Program-made: the position numbers and the translations under genes
Assembly (NCBI GenBank): GCA_951812925.1
Contig: OX638368.1
Coordinates: 68,844,569 to 68,908,568, forward strand
DNA: 64,000 bases
From: Calliopum simillimum
Lineage: Eukaryota; Arthropoda; Insecta; Diptera; Lauxaniidae
Direction: 5' to 3'
Notes under the pieces: model-generated
What the model was told of the DNA's origin: nothing
What the model saw: the letters and a program-made list of their open reading frames with translations, nothing else
Database searches by the model: none
Shown: positions 46,105 to 56,869 of the stretch, one piece after another
How positions within the stretch are numbered: the first letter of the stretch is position 1
Layout: every line of letters starts with the position of its first letter

Positions 46105-46570
46105 GCATAATCTCCGAATGCGTCGATGTAGCTATGTCCATCTGTCTGTTGAAATCATTTTAGTAGTTTGTGGAAACAACATAATTCGAGGAAATTATGT
46201 TCACTGCCTCTTTCGTAAAATTAAGCTCTGGAATTGAAAATGAACGAATCCGGTTAACGGACACGCCTACCACCTATACAAAAATAAAACGTTTGAAACG
46301 CAATTAAGTGAGTATTATTTACGACAACGCAACTAAAATACACACAAATACTAGAAATACTCGAGGCATGCTCTGAGCTTAGTCTCGGTTAATACATACG
46401 GGTGAGACACCTCTATGTAAGAAAAATCTTCAAAATGCGACACTTAAGGCGTTGTTTGAAAAAGTCCAACAACATTTCACTCAGACATTAAAGATAGTAA
46501 ATGCAGGCTCTGATCGAAAACTTGGTTGATTCCACGAGAGGGCGTGGTACCTCAAATACACTCAAAGTTT
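46105..46570 (+). repeat. Diverged Helentron copy
   Basis: GTCGATGTAGCTATGTCCAT, CTGTCTGTTGAAAT, GGTTAACGGACACGCCTACC and GAGAGGGCGTGGTACCTC follow the family order with many differences. An older copy in plus orientation. Confidence 0.7.
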
Positions 46571-46574
46571 TGAA

Positions 46575-46925
46575 AATTTCAACGACGGGCTTGGGCCTTG
46601 ACATCGAGTTTTGTGCGGGCTTCGTGCGGGCCCAGACCAAACAACAAAAAACCGAAAAAAAGAGGCCCGTAAATCACGGGAAGGTTGAAGAGGATGATAC
46701 TTTTCACTACACAATTGAAGCAGCTCCCTTTATTAGGATGAACCTCCTCTAAATCGGAAGCACTGCAACATAGACAATATCAAGGCTGAGCTCAGGCTGA
46801 CGGAACGGTCTCAGGCCTCAACAAAAAATGTTCGTGCGAGCCCCGGCTTTTTTTTAAAGCGCTTGTTTCGTGTTCGTGCCGGGCCGGGTCTCAAAAATAA
46901 GGCTTGTGCTTATCCATGAATACGG
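46575..46925. other. GC-rich repeat island
   Basis: GTGCGGGCTTCGTGCGGGCC and the inverse-related TTCGTGTTCGTGCCGGGCC stand out from the AT-rich surroundings. Probably the ends of a small DNA element. No ORF that I recognise. Confidence 0.35.
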
Positions 46926-47169
46926 CCAAGAGCTAAAGCTGTGAAACTGTTTAAGTGCTGCGGTTTAGGTTATTTTATTTTGGGCCCAGGCAGAGATCGC
47001 ACCAGATGCTTTATTGTTTCTTTTTTTGTTCTGTTTATTTTTATCGCATTATTCGCTTTTACTCAAAGAAAAATAATTTATATTGTTTTTTGACACTTTA
47101 TGTTGTCCCGCATTGACATTTCAAAAAGCCTGTCCGCTTCTATTTTTGTCGTTTTTTAAGCACTTACTA

Positions 47170-48208
47170 CACAGAACGAAAAACTTGTGAAAATTCACCT
47201 AAGAATCGAGTATAATTTGCCTAAGAACTTAGGGCTATATGCTCCAGCTAAGTTATTAGGTAAACTAAGGTAAATTCTGCTTAGGCAATTTACATAAAAT
47301 TATTTGGTAAAATGCCAAAGCTATTTAGATAACATGCCGTAATTAACTTAGGCAATATTTTCTTAGTTTTTTAATGAAAATCAAAAATCTTTTTGTTTTT
47401 AATTTTTTGGTTTTAGTTTAATTTTTGTTTTCGGCTGCTGTTATATCAGCATTTTCAAGGAGCGTGGCCCCAACCCCTTTCCCAATGAATGACTGAATAT
47501 CATTTATTCTTATAATCTAACATATGAATCGAATCATATCCATCGGATTCAAAGAAATTCGGAGATATGACTAATAATATAATGTGAGTTGTTTGTCTCT
47601 GTGCCCTAATGAATCCCATTCATCTGCGTCTACGTAACATCGAATTTTGCAGTGCTTTTTGTATGTATGCCACGGTATCCTTTGCATCAGTATCAAATCA
47701 TTGTCATCTGCTTCAAATTCGGAAGTTGTATGTCGTCCCATGGCTACAGTCGTGAAAAACCGTTCAACTTTTAAAATTATGTCCGCAAATACAGCTCTGC
47801 ATCTTCGGATTTTAATCTAGTTTAAATAAAAGTAAATATTTTAAATAATAAAATATTAAATAAAAAATAGCTTACGACAGAAGACTTCTGAACAATTTTT
47901 CAATTGAAAAAAAAAAAATAATTGACAAATACATACGTATGTATGAAATTATGAAATAGAAAAACATATAATTTTTAAAACTGCCAAAGTTTTTAGTTAA
48001 ATATTACCTACGTTCTTTGGCAAATTGCTTTATAAAACTTGGGCAAATCACCTAAGTTTTTTTAGGCAAGCTGCCGAAATTCTATTAAACTAAGTCATGT
48101 ATAAATTTACAAAGAACTTAGGTAATATTATAAAGTTTTTTGAATTCGATAAAAAATTTTTTACCTAAAAAAACTTAGGTAATTTTACAATAGTTTTTTC
48201 GTTCTGTG
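47170..48208. mobile_element. 1039-bp element with CACAGAACGAAAAA ends, TA target, AACTTAGG subterminal repeats
   Basis: The ends CACAGAACGAAAAACT and its inverse are flanked by TA (47168-47169, 48209-48210). Both subterminal ~200 bp contain many short motifs of the type CTTAGGTAA / TTGCCTAAG in both orientations, like transposase-binding arrays. The ~600-bp middle has no ORF I recognise. Confidence 0.75.
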
Positions 48209-48539
48209 TAAAGTGAGTTCTCGCATTGGAATTTTTAAAATTTGGTCACCTTGCCCTAAGGTATATACATATGTATATGGGTGATTCTACTCACGAAGGA
48301 ATGAAAATTCATTGTTTTCGGCACAAATGCTAGGGATTTGTAACCTATAAATGTAATAAAAATTTCCTACGAAATATATTTAAAAAAAAAATACTTGCCG
48401 AGGACTTAATAATTTGACTGGCTGGAACACAATTTTACGTACTTAATACCCGCGTTCCGAAACAAAAGAAAGCGATTCTAAGATAACTTTACTTCGTTCA
48501 TTCGCATCAATAAAACAGCATTTAGCGATTGTCACTGGT

Positions 48540-49830
48540 CTGATAACACCGTTCGACACAAAAAAAAAAAACACATGAGCAAATCCAAAAAATTCTTAAA
48601 GTAGACGTTAAAAAAAAATACCCGTGTCTCTTGGTTTTTCTTCAGCACGTCACATTTTTTAATCGATTTTTGAAGTTTTTTTTTCCACTGTATATGAAAA
48701 AAACAAAAATACCGCATTCTTGTGTTAAATCGATGAATTTAACTATATGATCCTTATATTTGAGCTGTATCATGTGTTCAGCAAACTTATGCAGGATATT
48801 ACGGGGAATATTTTTGTAGAAAATTTTAACCCTGCAAAACCTCCACATGTGGGTAATTTTTGCCCTTTTCTTAAAAAGGTACAAAAATGACTCCTAAAAC
48901 AGGGGAATATTGAGTCAGTATGTACTACAGAAATATTTGCTATTTAATTTCACTACTAGTTGCTGAACACTAAAAAAGCAAAATTTTATCCCGAAAATAA
49001 AAAAAAAATCGTTGAAATCAGTAAGCAGTTCTAACAATAAATATTTTCCAAATTTCACCCCACAGTAAAACTCTAAAACTACATTTTGGACAAAACTCGT
49101 TCTCACAAGATCATAACGAAATCACACAAGAATCATTTTCCTAGAATACTTTAACCTATTATGTCCTGTTTTTATGGGTCCTTTTGACCCCTTTTTCTAA
49201 AACTGAGCCACAATGGGTTAAAAACTTTTGCAAAAATATCATACAAAAAATTTCACTAAGAGTTGCCAAAGACGAAAAATTATTAAAGCTTAAGGTAAGC
49301 GCGACAGGGATGTAATTAATATGCAATGTGAAAAGTCCTTATTGATTTTAACGATTTTTTTGGTTTCGGGCTCAAATTTCGACCTTTACGTGTTTAGAAA
49401 CTAGTAATGAAATTTTATAGCAAATATTCCGGAAGTACATACTGACTCAATATTTCCCTGTTTTGGGTGTCATTTTTGTACCTTTTTAAGAAAAGGGCAA
49501 AAATGGCCCACACGTGGGGGTCAAACAGGGCTAAAATTTTCTACAAAAATATTCCCCGCAATATCCTGCATAAGTTTGCTGAACACATGATACACCTCCG
49601 ATGTAAGGATCATATAGTTAAATTCATCGATTTAACACAAGAATGCGGTGTTTTTGGTTTTTTCATATACAGTGGATAAAAAAACTTCAAAAATCGATTA
49701 AAAAAAATATGACGTGCTGGAGGAATACCACTAGAAACGGGTATTTTTTTTTAACGTCTGCTTTAAAATTTTTTTGGATTTTCTAATGTGTTTTAAAAAA
49801 AGTTCGAAATTGTTCCACAGTGTAATTAGT
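48540..49830. mobile_element. Third, diverged copy of the GGGTCATTTTGACCC foldback family
   Basis: The arms 48540-49000 and ~49380-49830 are inverted (AATCCAAAAAATTCTTAAAG, TTGTGTTAAATCGATGAATT, GATTCTCAGTATGTACT-like CAGTATGTACT). They match the arms at 28170-28900 in order. The centre (49150-49215) reads TGGGTCCTTTTGACCCC. Mirrored frames are not genes. Confidence 0.75.
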
Positions 49831-49920
49831 CGACACTGTTAACATAAGAACATAGAAAAAAAAAGCTTTTGCGACAATTTTTTTTTTTTATGCAAACGCA
49901 TTGCTATAACAGGTTTCTGT

Positions 49921-50849
49921 TTATACCCTACACCCAGGCAGGTACGGAAAAGTATAAATATTCTTGATCAGCGTCACCGCCTGAGTCGATATAGCCATGT
50001 CCGTCTGTCTGGCTGGGTGGCCGGCTGGCTGGATAGCTGGCTGGCTGTGTGTGGAAATACATTTTTTTTTTTGAAAACTGAGCAACATAATTCAATGAAA
50101 TTTGGTATTCTGCCTCCGTCGTAAAATTTAGATCGGGGGATTGAAAATGTGCGAAATCGGGCAACGGACACGCCTACCGCCCATACAAAATTATATTCAA
50201 ATATATGCAATAATAAGAGCACTATTTGCAATAACAGAAGCAAAATACACATAAATACTAGGGAAAGTAAGTATAATCTCTGAGCAAAAATAAGGCGAAT
50301 TCGGACTAGAGGGCGTGGCACCTCCCATATAAACAAAAATTTCAAAATATTATACGGAAAGCGTTTTTTGAGATAACTCAACCAAATTACACTCAAACAC
50401 TCGGACCTATAAATGCAAAATACGCAAGATCTAGGTAAACTCGGACAAGAGGGCGTGGCACCTCCCATATAAGCAAAAGTTTCAAAATTATATAATGAAA
50501 GCGTTTTTTGAGATAATCCAACCGAATTTCACTCAAACACTATGAACATTAATTGTAAACTCTGAGCTTAAATTAGGTGAAGTAGGATTAGAGGGCGTGG
50601 CACCTCTCATATAAGCGAAAGTTTCAAAATGCTATACTGAAAGATTTTTTTAAGAAAACTTAACCGATTTTTACTCAAACACTCAGTACAGTAAATGCAA
50701 GCTCTACGCAAAATCAAGGTAAGCTCCGAGGCGAGGGCATGGCACTTCCCATATAAGCAATGTGTTCTTATACTCTCCTAATAATATACTTGAAATGCAG
50801 CGTAGGGTATTTAGTTTTTGGCCAGGCCAAAGATACCAACCTTACTAGT
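49921..50849 (+). mobile_element. DINE-1/INE-1-like Helentron, complete copy
   Basis: It starts TTATACCCTACACCCAGG, has TATTCTTGATCAGCGTCACC, CATGTCCGTCTGTCTGGCTG and four ~115-bp internal repeats with GGGCGTGGCACCTCCCATAT, and ends with hairpin TTTTTGGCCAGGCCAAA plus CTTACTAGT. 929 bp. Confidence 0.85.
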
Positions 50850-51746
50850 TTTTATTTGAGTTGTGCGATAATACCGTTTTCATCTGCTCTCATTATACAT
50901 GATGTGCTTTTCAAATAATTTTCGAAAGTGAAGTCAAGATTTACAGAGGAATTGCTCTTTCATTTTGAAAGCAGACGTGTTCGGAACCACTACATATTGA
51001 AATTTGCACAGGTTGCCCATCGTAAAGTAATTAAAAGTACAGTGAATATTTAATTTTATGTATTTGAATAAATACGCGTTCGAAATACGACAAATTCGTA
51101 TCATCAATTTAGAAAAGCATTTGAGAATTCAATGTTTCACCTGGTAAAAATTTACGACTTGGCGCTGACAGGTTTGGGCACGTGTTTCATACTGGGGGCT
51201 GCGTCTCAACTTGATCTGATCTTAGCAGCTGAACAGGATTTTAACCACAGGAAACTTCCTGAAAAAACTAGAGAATGTCCTAATTGAAAAAGGCACCAAA
51301 ATCCCTGTTAATTGATTCCCACTTAATTGGTTTCCCCTGTTAATTAATAGGAAGAAAATGGTTTCCAAATAAAAAATACATCTAAAATAAAAAAATTAAT
51401 TATAAGGGAATGTTGTTAAGGTTGGGACGGGTTTTGTTTTTGGTCAGTGGTTTTGAAACGGATCGAAAAATTATTAATTTAAATAAACCAATAAAAAGGT
51501 TTGGTCATCGGCTACAACTTTTTTATAGAAGGTTATTTGATATCGTGGTCAAGTCAAAAGTTGTAGCCATTTTAATGAAGACCATTTTTTGCCAAAAAAA
51601 AATGTTCCGTATAAGTTGGGACACTTTCAAAAATCACAAAGTAAGCCAAAAAGTTAAGTTAATCTGCATGATATTATTTTTATTAGAATATTTGTTGAAA
51701 TGTCATGTTTCAAAGAAATAATTTGGGTAAAAATATATCATTCCGC

Positions 51747-52130
51747 CTAATATGATTCGCAGTTTGTACAGGTGAAGAAATATTTAAGGTACTTCTTGTG
51801 CGAGACACGAGATACCATCAACGGATTGGCGTGCGAAGCAACTCTTTTAACCAGCTTTAACAATGCATCGGCATCAATGGTTGAAATGTCTTTAATTTTA
51901 TCATTCACTTTTTGGGTATACCTCGCCAAACTGCTTTTTGGGATTTTATAAGCTTTTCTGGTGGATCGAATGCCTTAGCCAATTTTATTTCCTTGATCTC
52001 TGCGAGCAATGCATTGAAATCGGTAATTCCACGATCGGTTTTTCGTGCGTTAGTAAACTTGCCAAACTCATGGCACATAAATGCGTCACAATCTTCAAAA
52101 ATTCATTAATAAATGCTTTTTAATTATTAT
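51747..52130 (-). pseudogene. Unrecognised coding-like fragment
   Basis: The minus strand reads, with one frame change near 51915, FEDCDAFMCHEFGKFTNARK, TDRGITDFNALLAEIKEIKL, AKAFDPPEKLIKSQKAVWRG, then NDKIKDISTIDADALLKLVK, RVASHANPLMVSRVSHKKYL. It has a balanced amino-acid make-up and few stops, unlike the AT-rich surroundings. I do not recognise the family. It could be a transposase part, a retrocopy or a decayed host exon. Upstream it is cut by the element at 52142. Confidence 0.4.
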
Positions 52131-52141
52131 AAATACAATTT

Positions 52142-53004
52142 AGGGGGTTAGAAGCAAAGGGGTACAAGTGACAAATTACGAAAAATTGAGTTAAGTATGA
52201 GAATAGGTAGTGGAAGCTTTGCTTTATTTATTAAACAAACATTACCTAAGCTTTTGAGTTCCTACACTACTATAGAGCCCCAGTAAGGTAAGCCAGTTCA
52301 CAAAATTATAGATTTGCTTTAAAGCAAAATTCAAAAAAAATTTTTCTAGTAAATAAGAAGCAGAGTTAGCGCAGCGTAACATCTAACATAGGTTAAGAAA
52401 AAATTAAATGCCTCAATTTTAAGAATCCTTGAAAAATTCCCTTTTTAAGGTATTTTTTAAAAATTTTGTAGAGGTCTGTTTTTAAAAGTTATTAGTACTT
52501 TAGTGAAAGTCTACCGCACTTGTACCCCTTTGCTTCTAAACGAGTTTCAAATATTGAATAAAATATTTTCGTTTTGAAATGAAAAGTAACGAGTGCGGTA
52601 GGCTTTCAGTAAAATACTAATAACTTTTAAAAGCGAACCTCTATAAAAATTTTAAAAAATACCTTTAACAGAGAACGTTTTAAGGATTCTTAGAGTTATG
52701 ATACTTAGTTTTTTCTTCTGCTATGTTAGTTGCTACACGGTGCTAACTTTACTCCATTTTCACTACAAAAAAAAAAATTGAGTAAAATGGTGTAGGCTTT
52801 CACTGAAATACTAATAACTTTTAAAGGGGGTCTCATAGAAAAAATTTTAAAACAACATTAGATGGAGTATACTTTAAGTGTTATTTGACGCACAATATTT
52901 TATTTCTTAACTCACTCTGCAATTTATGAAGCAACGTTAACTTTAACTATATTTTACTCAAAATTTACTTTTTGTTACTTGTACCCCTTTGCTTCTAACC
53001 CCCT
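52142..53004. mobile_element. 863-bp inverted-repeat element, AGGGGGTTAGAAGCAAAGGG ends
   Basis: The first and last ~32 bp are inverted repeats (AGGGGGTTAGAAGCAAAGGG, GTACAAGTGACAAA). A candidate duplication CAATT flanks it. Inside, a ~100-bp module (TACTAATAACTTTTAAA, TGCGGTAGGCTTTCA) occurs three times, once inverted. Confidence 0.75.
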
Positions 53005-53109
53005 CAATTGCATTCATCAAATTTTGTAAAAATATAATTTAAATGGTACGCAATGCCTTGGAACAAAAAAAAAGTGCTGTCCCAACTTATACGACATAAG
53101 TGTCCCAAC

Positions 53110-54000
53110 CTGCCATTTCGTGAAAGCCCAAAAATAATCTTTGCCACAACAATACATTTCAATTACTCTTTCACGCAGTGAAAATAAACTGAATACAAGA
53201 CACATTGAACACACTTACATGAAATAATTGGTTTAAATTCGGCAAATTACGAACACGCAGAAACTATCGAAAATATCTTTTTGATATGACAATATACTCT
53301 TTGTTTGGAGAAAAATCCTCAAAAAACGCAAAAGGAGCAATGATTTAAAAAACTTAGTTTTTGCCGGATTATTAAAGTGTTCACGGTGGTTTTTAAAAAA
53401 TTTAAATTTTTTGAAATACCACCCGCGATTTTTTTCAGGGATAATGTTGGGGGACCCTTGTAGTATGAAAATCCGCGAAATCGTACGTCCAGCCGTTTTT
53501 TTTTTTCGACATGTTCATTTTTTTAACGATTTTTTGAGTATATATACATATTATGTGTACATTAGGCATGCGCTTATTTTCTGATTTTCTGATTTCCTTC
53601 CATTGGTCATAAAAACAATTACTATGAAGTTTCACGGCAATCGGATAACGATAACCCGGCCCTCAAGAGAGGTCAAGGTCAAGTTGAGGTTTCAGGCAAA
53701 AAATAATGAAATTTTTTTTAACTTAATTAAATAAATCAAAGCTTAGTTTAATCTTATAGCAAATTGAAATACCTTTCCAACAAGCTATAGTTGTTTAAAA
53801 TCGGGTAATAAATACGAATTCAATGAATTTTCTTTTATCGACATTAGCAAAATTGCCGCAAAATGCCATACTACTACATATAGGGCCTTATCGTAAATCT
53901 GGAGGGAGTTTCCATTCTCTACCTCCCGGGGAAGGAGCGCTGGAAGTAGTGAATATTTTATGAATGGAAACTCCCCTTCCTGCAGGGACACTTTTTTATT
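53110..54000. other. No feature recognised
   Basis: AT-rich DNA with short open frames of low complexity. A small GC-richer spot at ~53905-53985 (CTACCTCCCGGGGAAGGAGC) has no identified role. Confidence 0.4.
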
Positions 54001-54007
54001 TTAATAT

Positions 54008-54235
54008 CGTTGACATTTTCAGAAATAACCAGTTTGCAACGCTGTGTTTTTCCAAGAGCATTGACATTTTACACAAAAACAACATCTGGTAACGCTGAGT
54101 CTTTCCCATACCTTTGACATTTTGCGCAAACAAACAGTCTGAACGATGATTTTTTCCAATTCCGTAGACATTTTGCACAAAAAAAACATGTGGCAACGCT
54201 TTTTTCCATAAATCGTTGACATTTCTTTCCATTTT
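54008..54235. repeat. 51-53-bp tandem repeat, about 4.5 units
   Basis: TTGACATTTT recurs at about 54010, 54061, 54114, 54165 (TAGACATTTT) and 54216, each followed by CAAAAACAACATCTGGTAAC-like and TTTTTCCA blocks. A period near 51 keeps one minus-strand frame open, explaining overlapping open frames there. Confidence 0.8.
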
Positions 54236-54379
54236 CCACTGGATTTTGACAGCTGACTTAAAAAAAAGATAAACAAGAAACAGCAATTGCAAAAGAAGAA
54301 AAAGAAGCAATTGCAGCAGTGAAATTTAAGTTAATACTTTGCTTTCTAAAGTATAAAATGTCTTTTTAATCATTTTTGT

Positions 54380-54600
54380 GGATTTGAAAAATCAAAAGTT
54401 TGCACCAAAAAGTTTCCAAAAAAAATAAAAAATTAAGAGAAAATTAGTTTTAGCAGAACCAGTTTAAGTTGGAAACGCTTGGATGGATATTAAAAACTTA
54501 AGTGTCATATGAAAGCTATTTCAATGAGCTTTAAAATTGTTGTACTAAAGTTTTCAATTAGTCAAACGTTTTTTATAATTATTCATTTATACATTAGTAC
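54380..54600. repeat. Diverged fragment of the 61281-62172 foldback family
   Basis: GTTGGAAACGCTTGGATGGA, GTCATATGAAAGCTATTT and GTTTTCAATTAGTCA match in order the arm at ~61590-61690. Confidence 0.5.
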
Positions 54601-55059
54601 TCCCTAGCAAAAAGTTGAGGAGTAAATTTAACAAATAAAAAAAAAAAAACTCGCTCCAAACTTATTGCCGATAACATAATTTTTCCAGTGAATTTTCCCT
54701 TTCCACGAAATTTTTTTTGCGATTGCAAGCCAGGGAGTTAGCGAATAAATTCTCGAGATAAGGCACGGCAGACTGATGGACTCGTAGTAAACATATCCTA
54801 AGCTATCGATTCCCATTACACCTAGTTTTTCCAAATTTATATGCTCAGCTCTAAGTATACTACGCACATACCCGAATTTTGTATTAATTTTCTTTATTCC
54901 ATTTAAGTTCTTTTTAATGCACAATATAAATACAAATTTTTGTATTCGTTATCTCTTTATGGAGCTTATGACTTAAAGAAATTCTTAATGCTTTGAACAC
55001 ATAAAATAACCATTAAATTAAAACTAAAATCGTCGAATGCTAATTTTTTCTATGCTTAA

Positions 55060-55203
55060 TTGACTCACTGGATCAATTATCCGGGTTTCTTTTAATTGAT
55101 CAGCCGGATCAGATAAGAGGGCCCCGTTTAAATGATTCCCCGGTTAATTGAACGGAAAAGTTTGCATTTTTCATCAAGTCAATTAAGCGGGGTCTACTGA
55201 CCA
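55060..55203. mobile_element. Right end of a possible pogo/Tigger-like element
   Basis: Read on the minus strand from 55203 the end is CAGTAGACCCCGCTTAATTG, followed by repeated TTAATTG/CCCCGG motifs. CAGT...CGCTTAATTGAC-type ends are seen in pogo-like elements. A related stretch with TTAATTG repeats at ~51300-51350 could be the other end. No transposase recognised. Confidence 0.4.
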
Positions 55204-55556
55204 GTAATAAAATCTGATGTTCCTACCATCATCTATATATAAATACGTGAACAGTTTTTTTTGTCTCCCTTTTGCGAGCTAACCATTTGACCGATTTTGG
55301 ATATTTTTTTTTTATATGATAGGTACTGTGGTGTAGAATCCACAAATCTAAAAATTATCCTCATAAGTTGCCATTAAGGTATTTAAAAACAGGATCAAAG
55401 TTTCCCATATAATTACAACAACAACAACAGCATGCACAATGTTATGCTGTGTTGTTAAGAAAGTGAATGACACAGTGGAGTGAGAGAAATTTTGTTGTTG
55501 TTGTTTTTCCCTTGCTTGCACGAAACCTGTTTCATTGCGCTCTGTCGACGTTCTGC

Positions 55557-56865
55557 ACCGATATTTTGGATGTTTTTCGATACATTTGGACTTTTACAGA
55601 TATTTTGGTTGTTTCTCGATACTTCTAAACTTTTATCGATATTTTGGATGTTTCTCGATACTTCTGGACTTTTATCGATATAATGGATTTTTTTCGATAC
55701 TTTTGGACTTTTATCGATATTTTGGATATTTCTCGATACTTCTGGACTTTTATCGATATGTTGGATGTTTTTCGATACTTTTGGACTTTTATCGATATTT
55801 TTGATGTTTTTCAATACTTCTGGACTTTTACCGATATTTTGGATGTTTCTCGATTCTTTTGAACTTTTACCGATATTTTGGATGTTTTTCGATACTTTTG
55901 GACTTTTACCGATATTTTGGATGTTTCTCGATACTTTTGGACTTTTATCGATATTTTGGATGTTTCTCGATACTTTTGGACTTTTACCGATATTTTGGGT
56001 GTTTCTTGATGCTTTTGGACTTTTACCGATATTTTGGATGTTTTTCGATGCTTTTAGACTTTTACCGATATGTTGGATGTTTCTCGATACTTTTGGACTT
56101 TTACCGATATTTTGGATGTTTCTCGATACTTTTTGACTTTTTCCGATATTTTGGATGTTTCTCGATACTTTTGGACTTTTATCGATATTTTGGATGTTTT
56201 TCGATACTTTTAGACTTTTACCGATATGTTGGATGTTTCTCGATACTTCTGGACTTTCACCGATATTTTGGATGTTTCTCGATACTTTTGGACTTTTTCC
56301 GATATTTTGGATGTTTCTCGATACTTTTGGACTTTTATCGATATTTTGGATGTTTCTCGATGCTTTTGGACTTTTATCGATATTTTGAATGTTTCTCGAT
56401 GCTTTTGGACTTTTATCGATATTTTGGATGTTTCTCGATACTTTTGGACTTATACCGATATTTTGGATGTTTTTCGATACTTTTGGACTTTTATCGATAT
56501 TTTGGTTGTTTCTCGATACTTTTGGACTTTTACCGATATTTTGGATGTTTCTCGATGCTTTTGGACTTTTACCGATATTTTGGATGTTTCTCGATACTTT
56601 TGAACTTTTACCGATATGTTGAATGTTTCTCGATACTTTTGGATTTTTATCGATATTTTGGATGTTTCTAGATACTTTAAGACTTTTATCGATATTTTGG
56701 ATGTTTCTCGATACTTCTCAATATTTTGGATGTTTCTCGATGCTTTTGGACTTTTACCGATATTTGGGATGTTGCTCTATACTTTTGGACTTTTACTGAT
56801 ATACATACCGATGTTTGTCGATACTTTTGAGATCTTTTCGATATTTTGGATGTTTTCCGATATTT
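55557..56865. repeat. 39-bp minisatellite, about 33 units
   Basis: The unit is ATTTTGGATGTTTCTCGATA + CTTTTGGACTTTTACCGAT, repeated head to tail with 0-5 changes per unit; the last few units (after ~56690) are irregular. 39 is a multiple of 3, so all three plus-strand frames stay open for long stretches (13-residue repeats such as YFGCFSILLDFYR). One minus frame is open in part. Each unit has two CGATA motifs, and roughly half have TATCGATA. No start, splice or signal features support a protein. Confidence 0.95.
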
Positions 56866-56869
56866 TTTG

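Larger units (their letters stand above)
42064..48253. mobile_element. Possible large inverted-repeat element (CAGGGTGACCAA ends)
   Basis: CAGGGTGACCAAGTTTTCAA...CCAATGCGG (42064-42098) is the imperfect inverse of 48226-48253 (GCATTGGAATTTTTAAAATT...GGTCACCTTG). CAGGG ends suggest hAT, but no clear 8-bp duplication is seen. Everything between is other repeats. 42300-43270 is AT-rich and holds nothing else I can assign. Confidence 0.35.
51405..53110. other. Region related to the RGGGAATG family (GTTGGGAC motifs)
   Basis: AAGGGAATGTTGTTAAGGTTGGGACGGGTTTTG at 51405 resembles the start of the MITE at 11953, but with GTTGGGAC in place of TATGAGAC. CGTATAAGTTGGGACACTTT (~51608) and the inverse at ~53075 (GTCCCAACTTATACGACATA) suggest its own inverted motifs. 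The right boundary is not clear. Confidence 0.4.

Noticed and set aside
53996..54310. 104- and 85-codon minus-strand frames
   Set aside because: Produced by the ~51-bp tandem repeat, whose period is a multiple of 3.
54628..54924. 98-codon minus-strand frame
   Set aside because: No family recognised, hydrophobic and AT-driven, no supporting start context; kept out as probably chance.
55859..56671. 270-codon open frame in the minisatellite
   Set aside because: The unit is 39 bp, so all frames stay open by arithmetic. The three frames give three unrelated 13-residue repeats, with no sign that one is selected.
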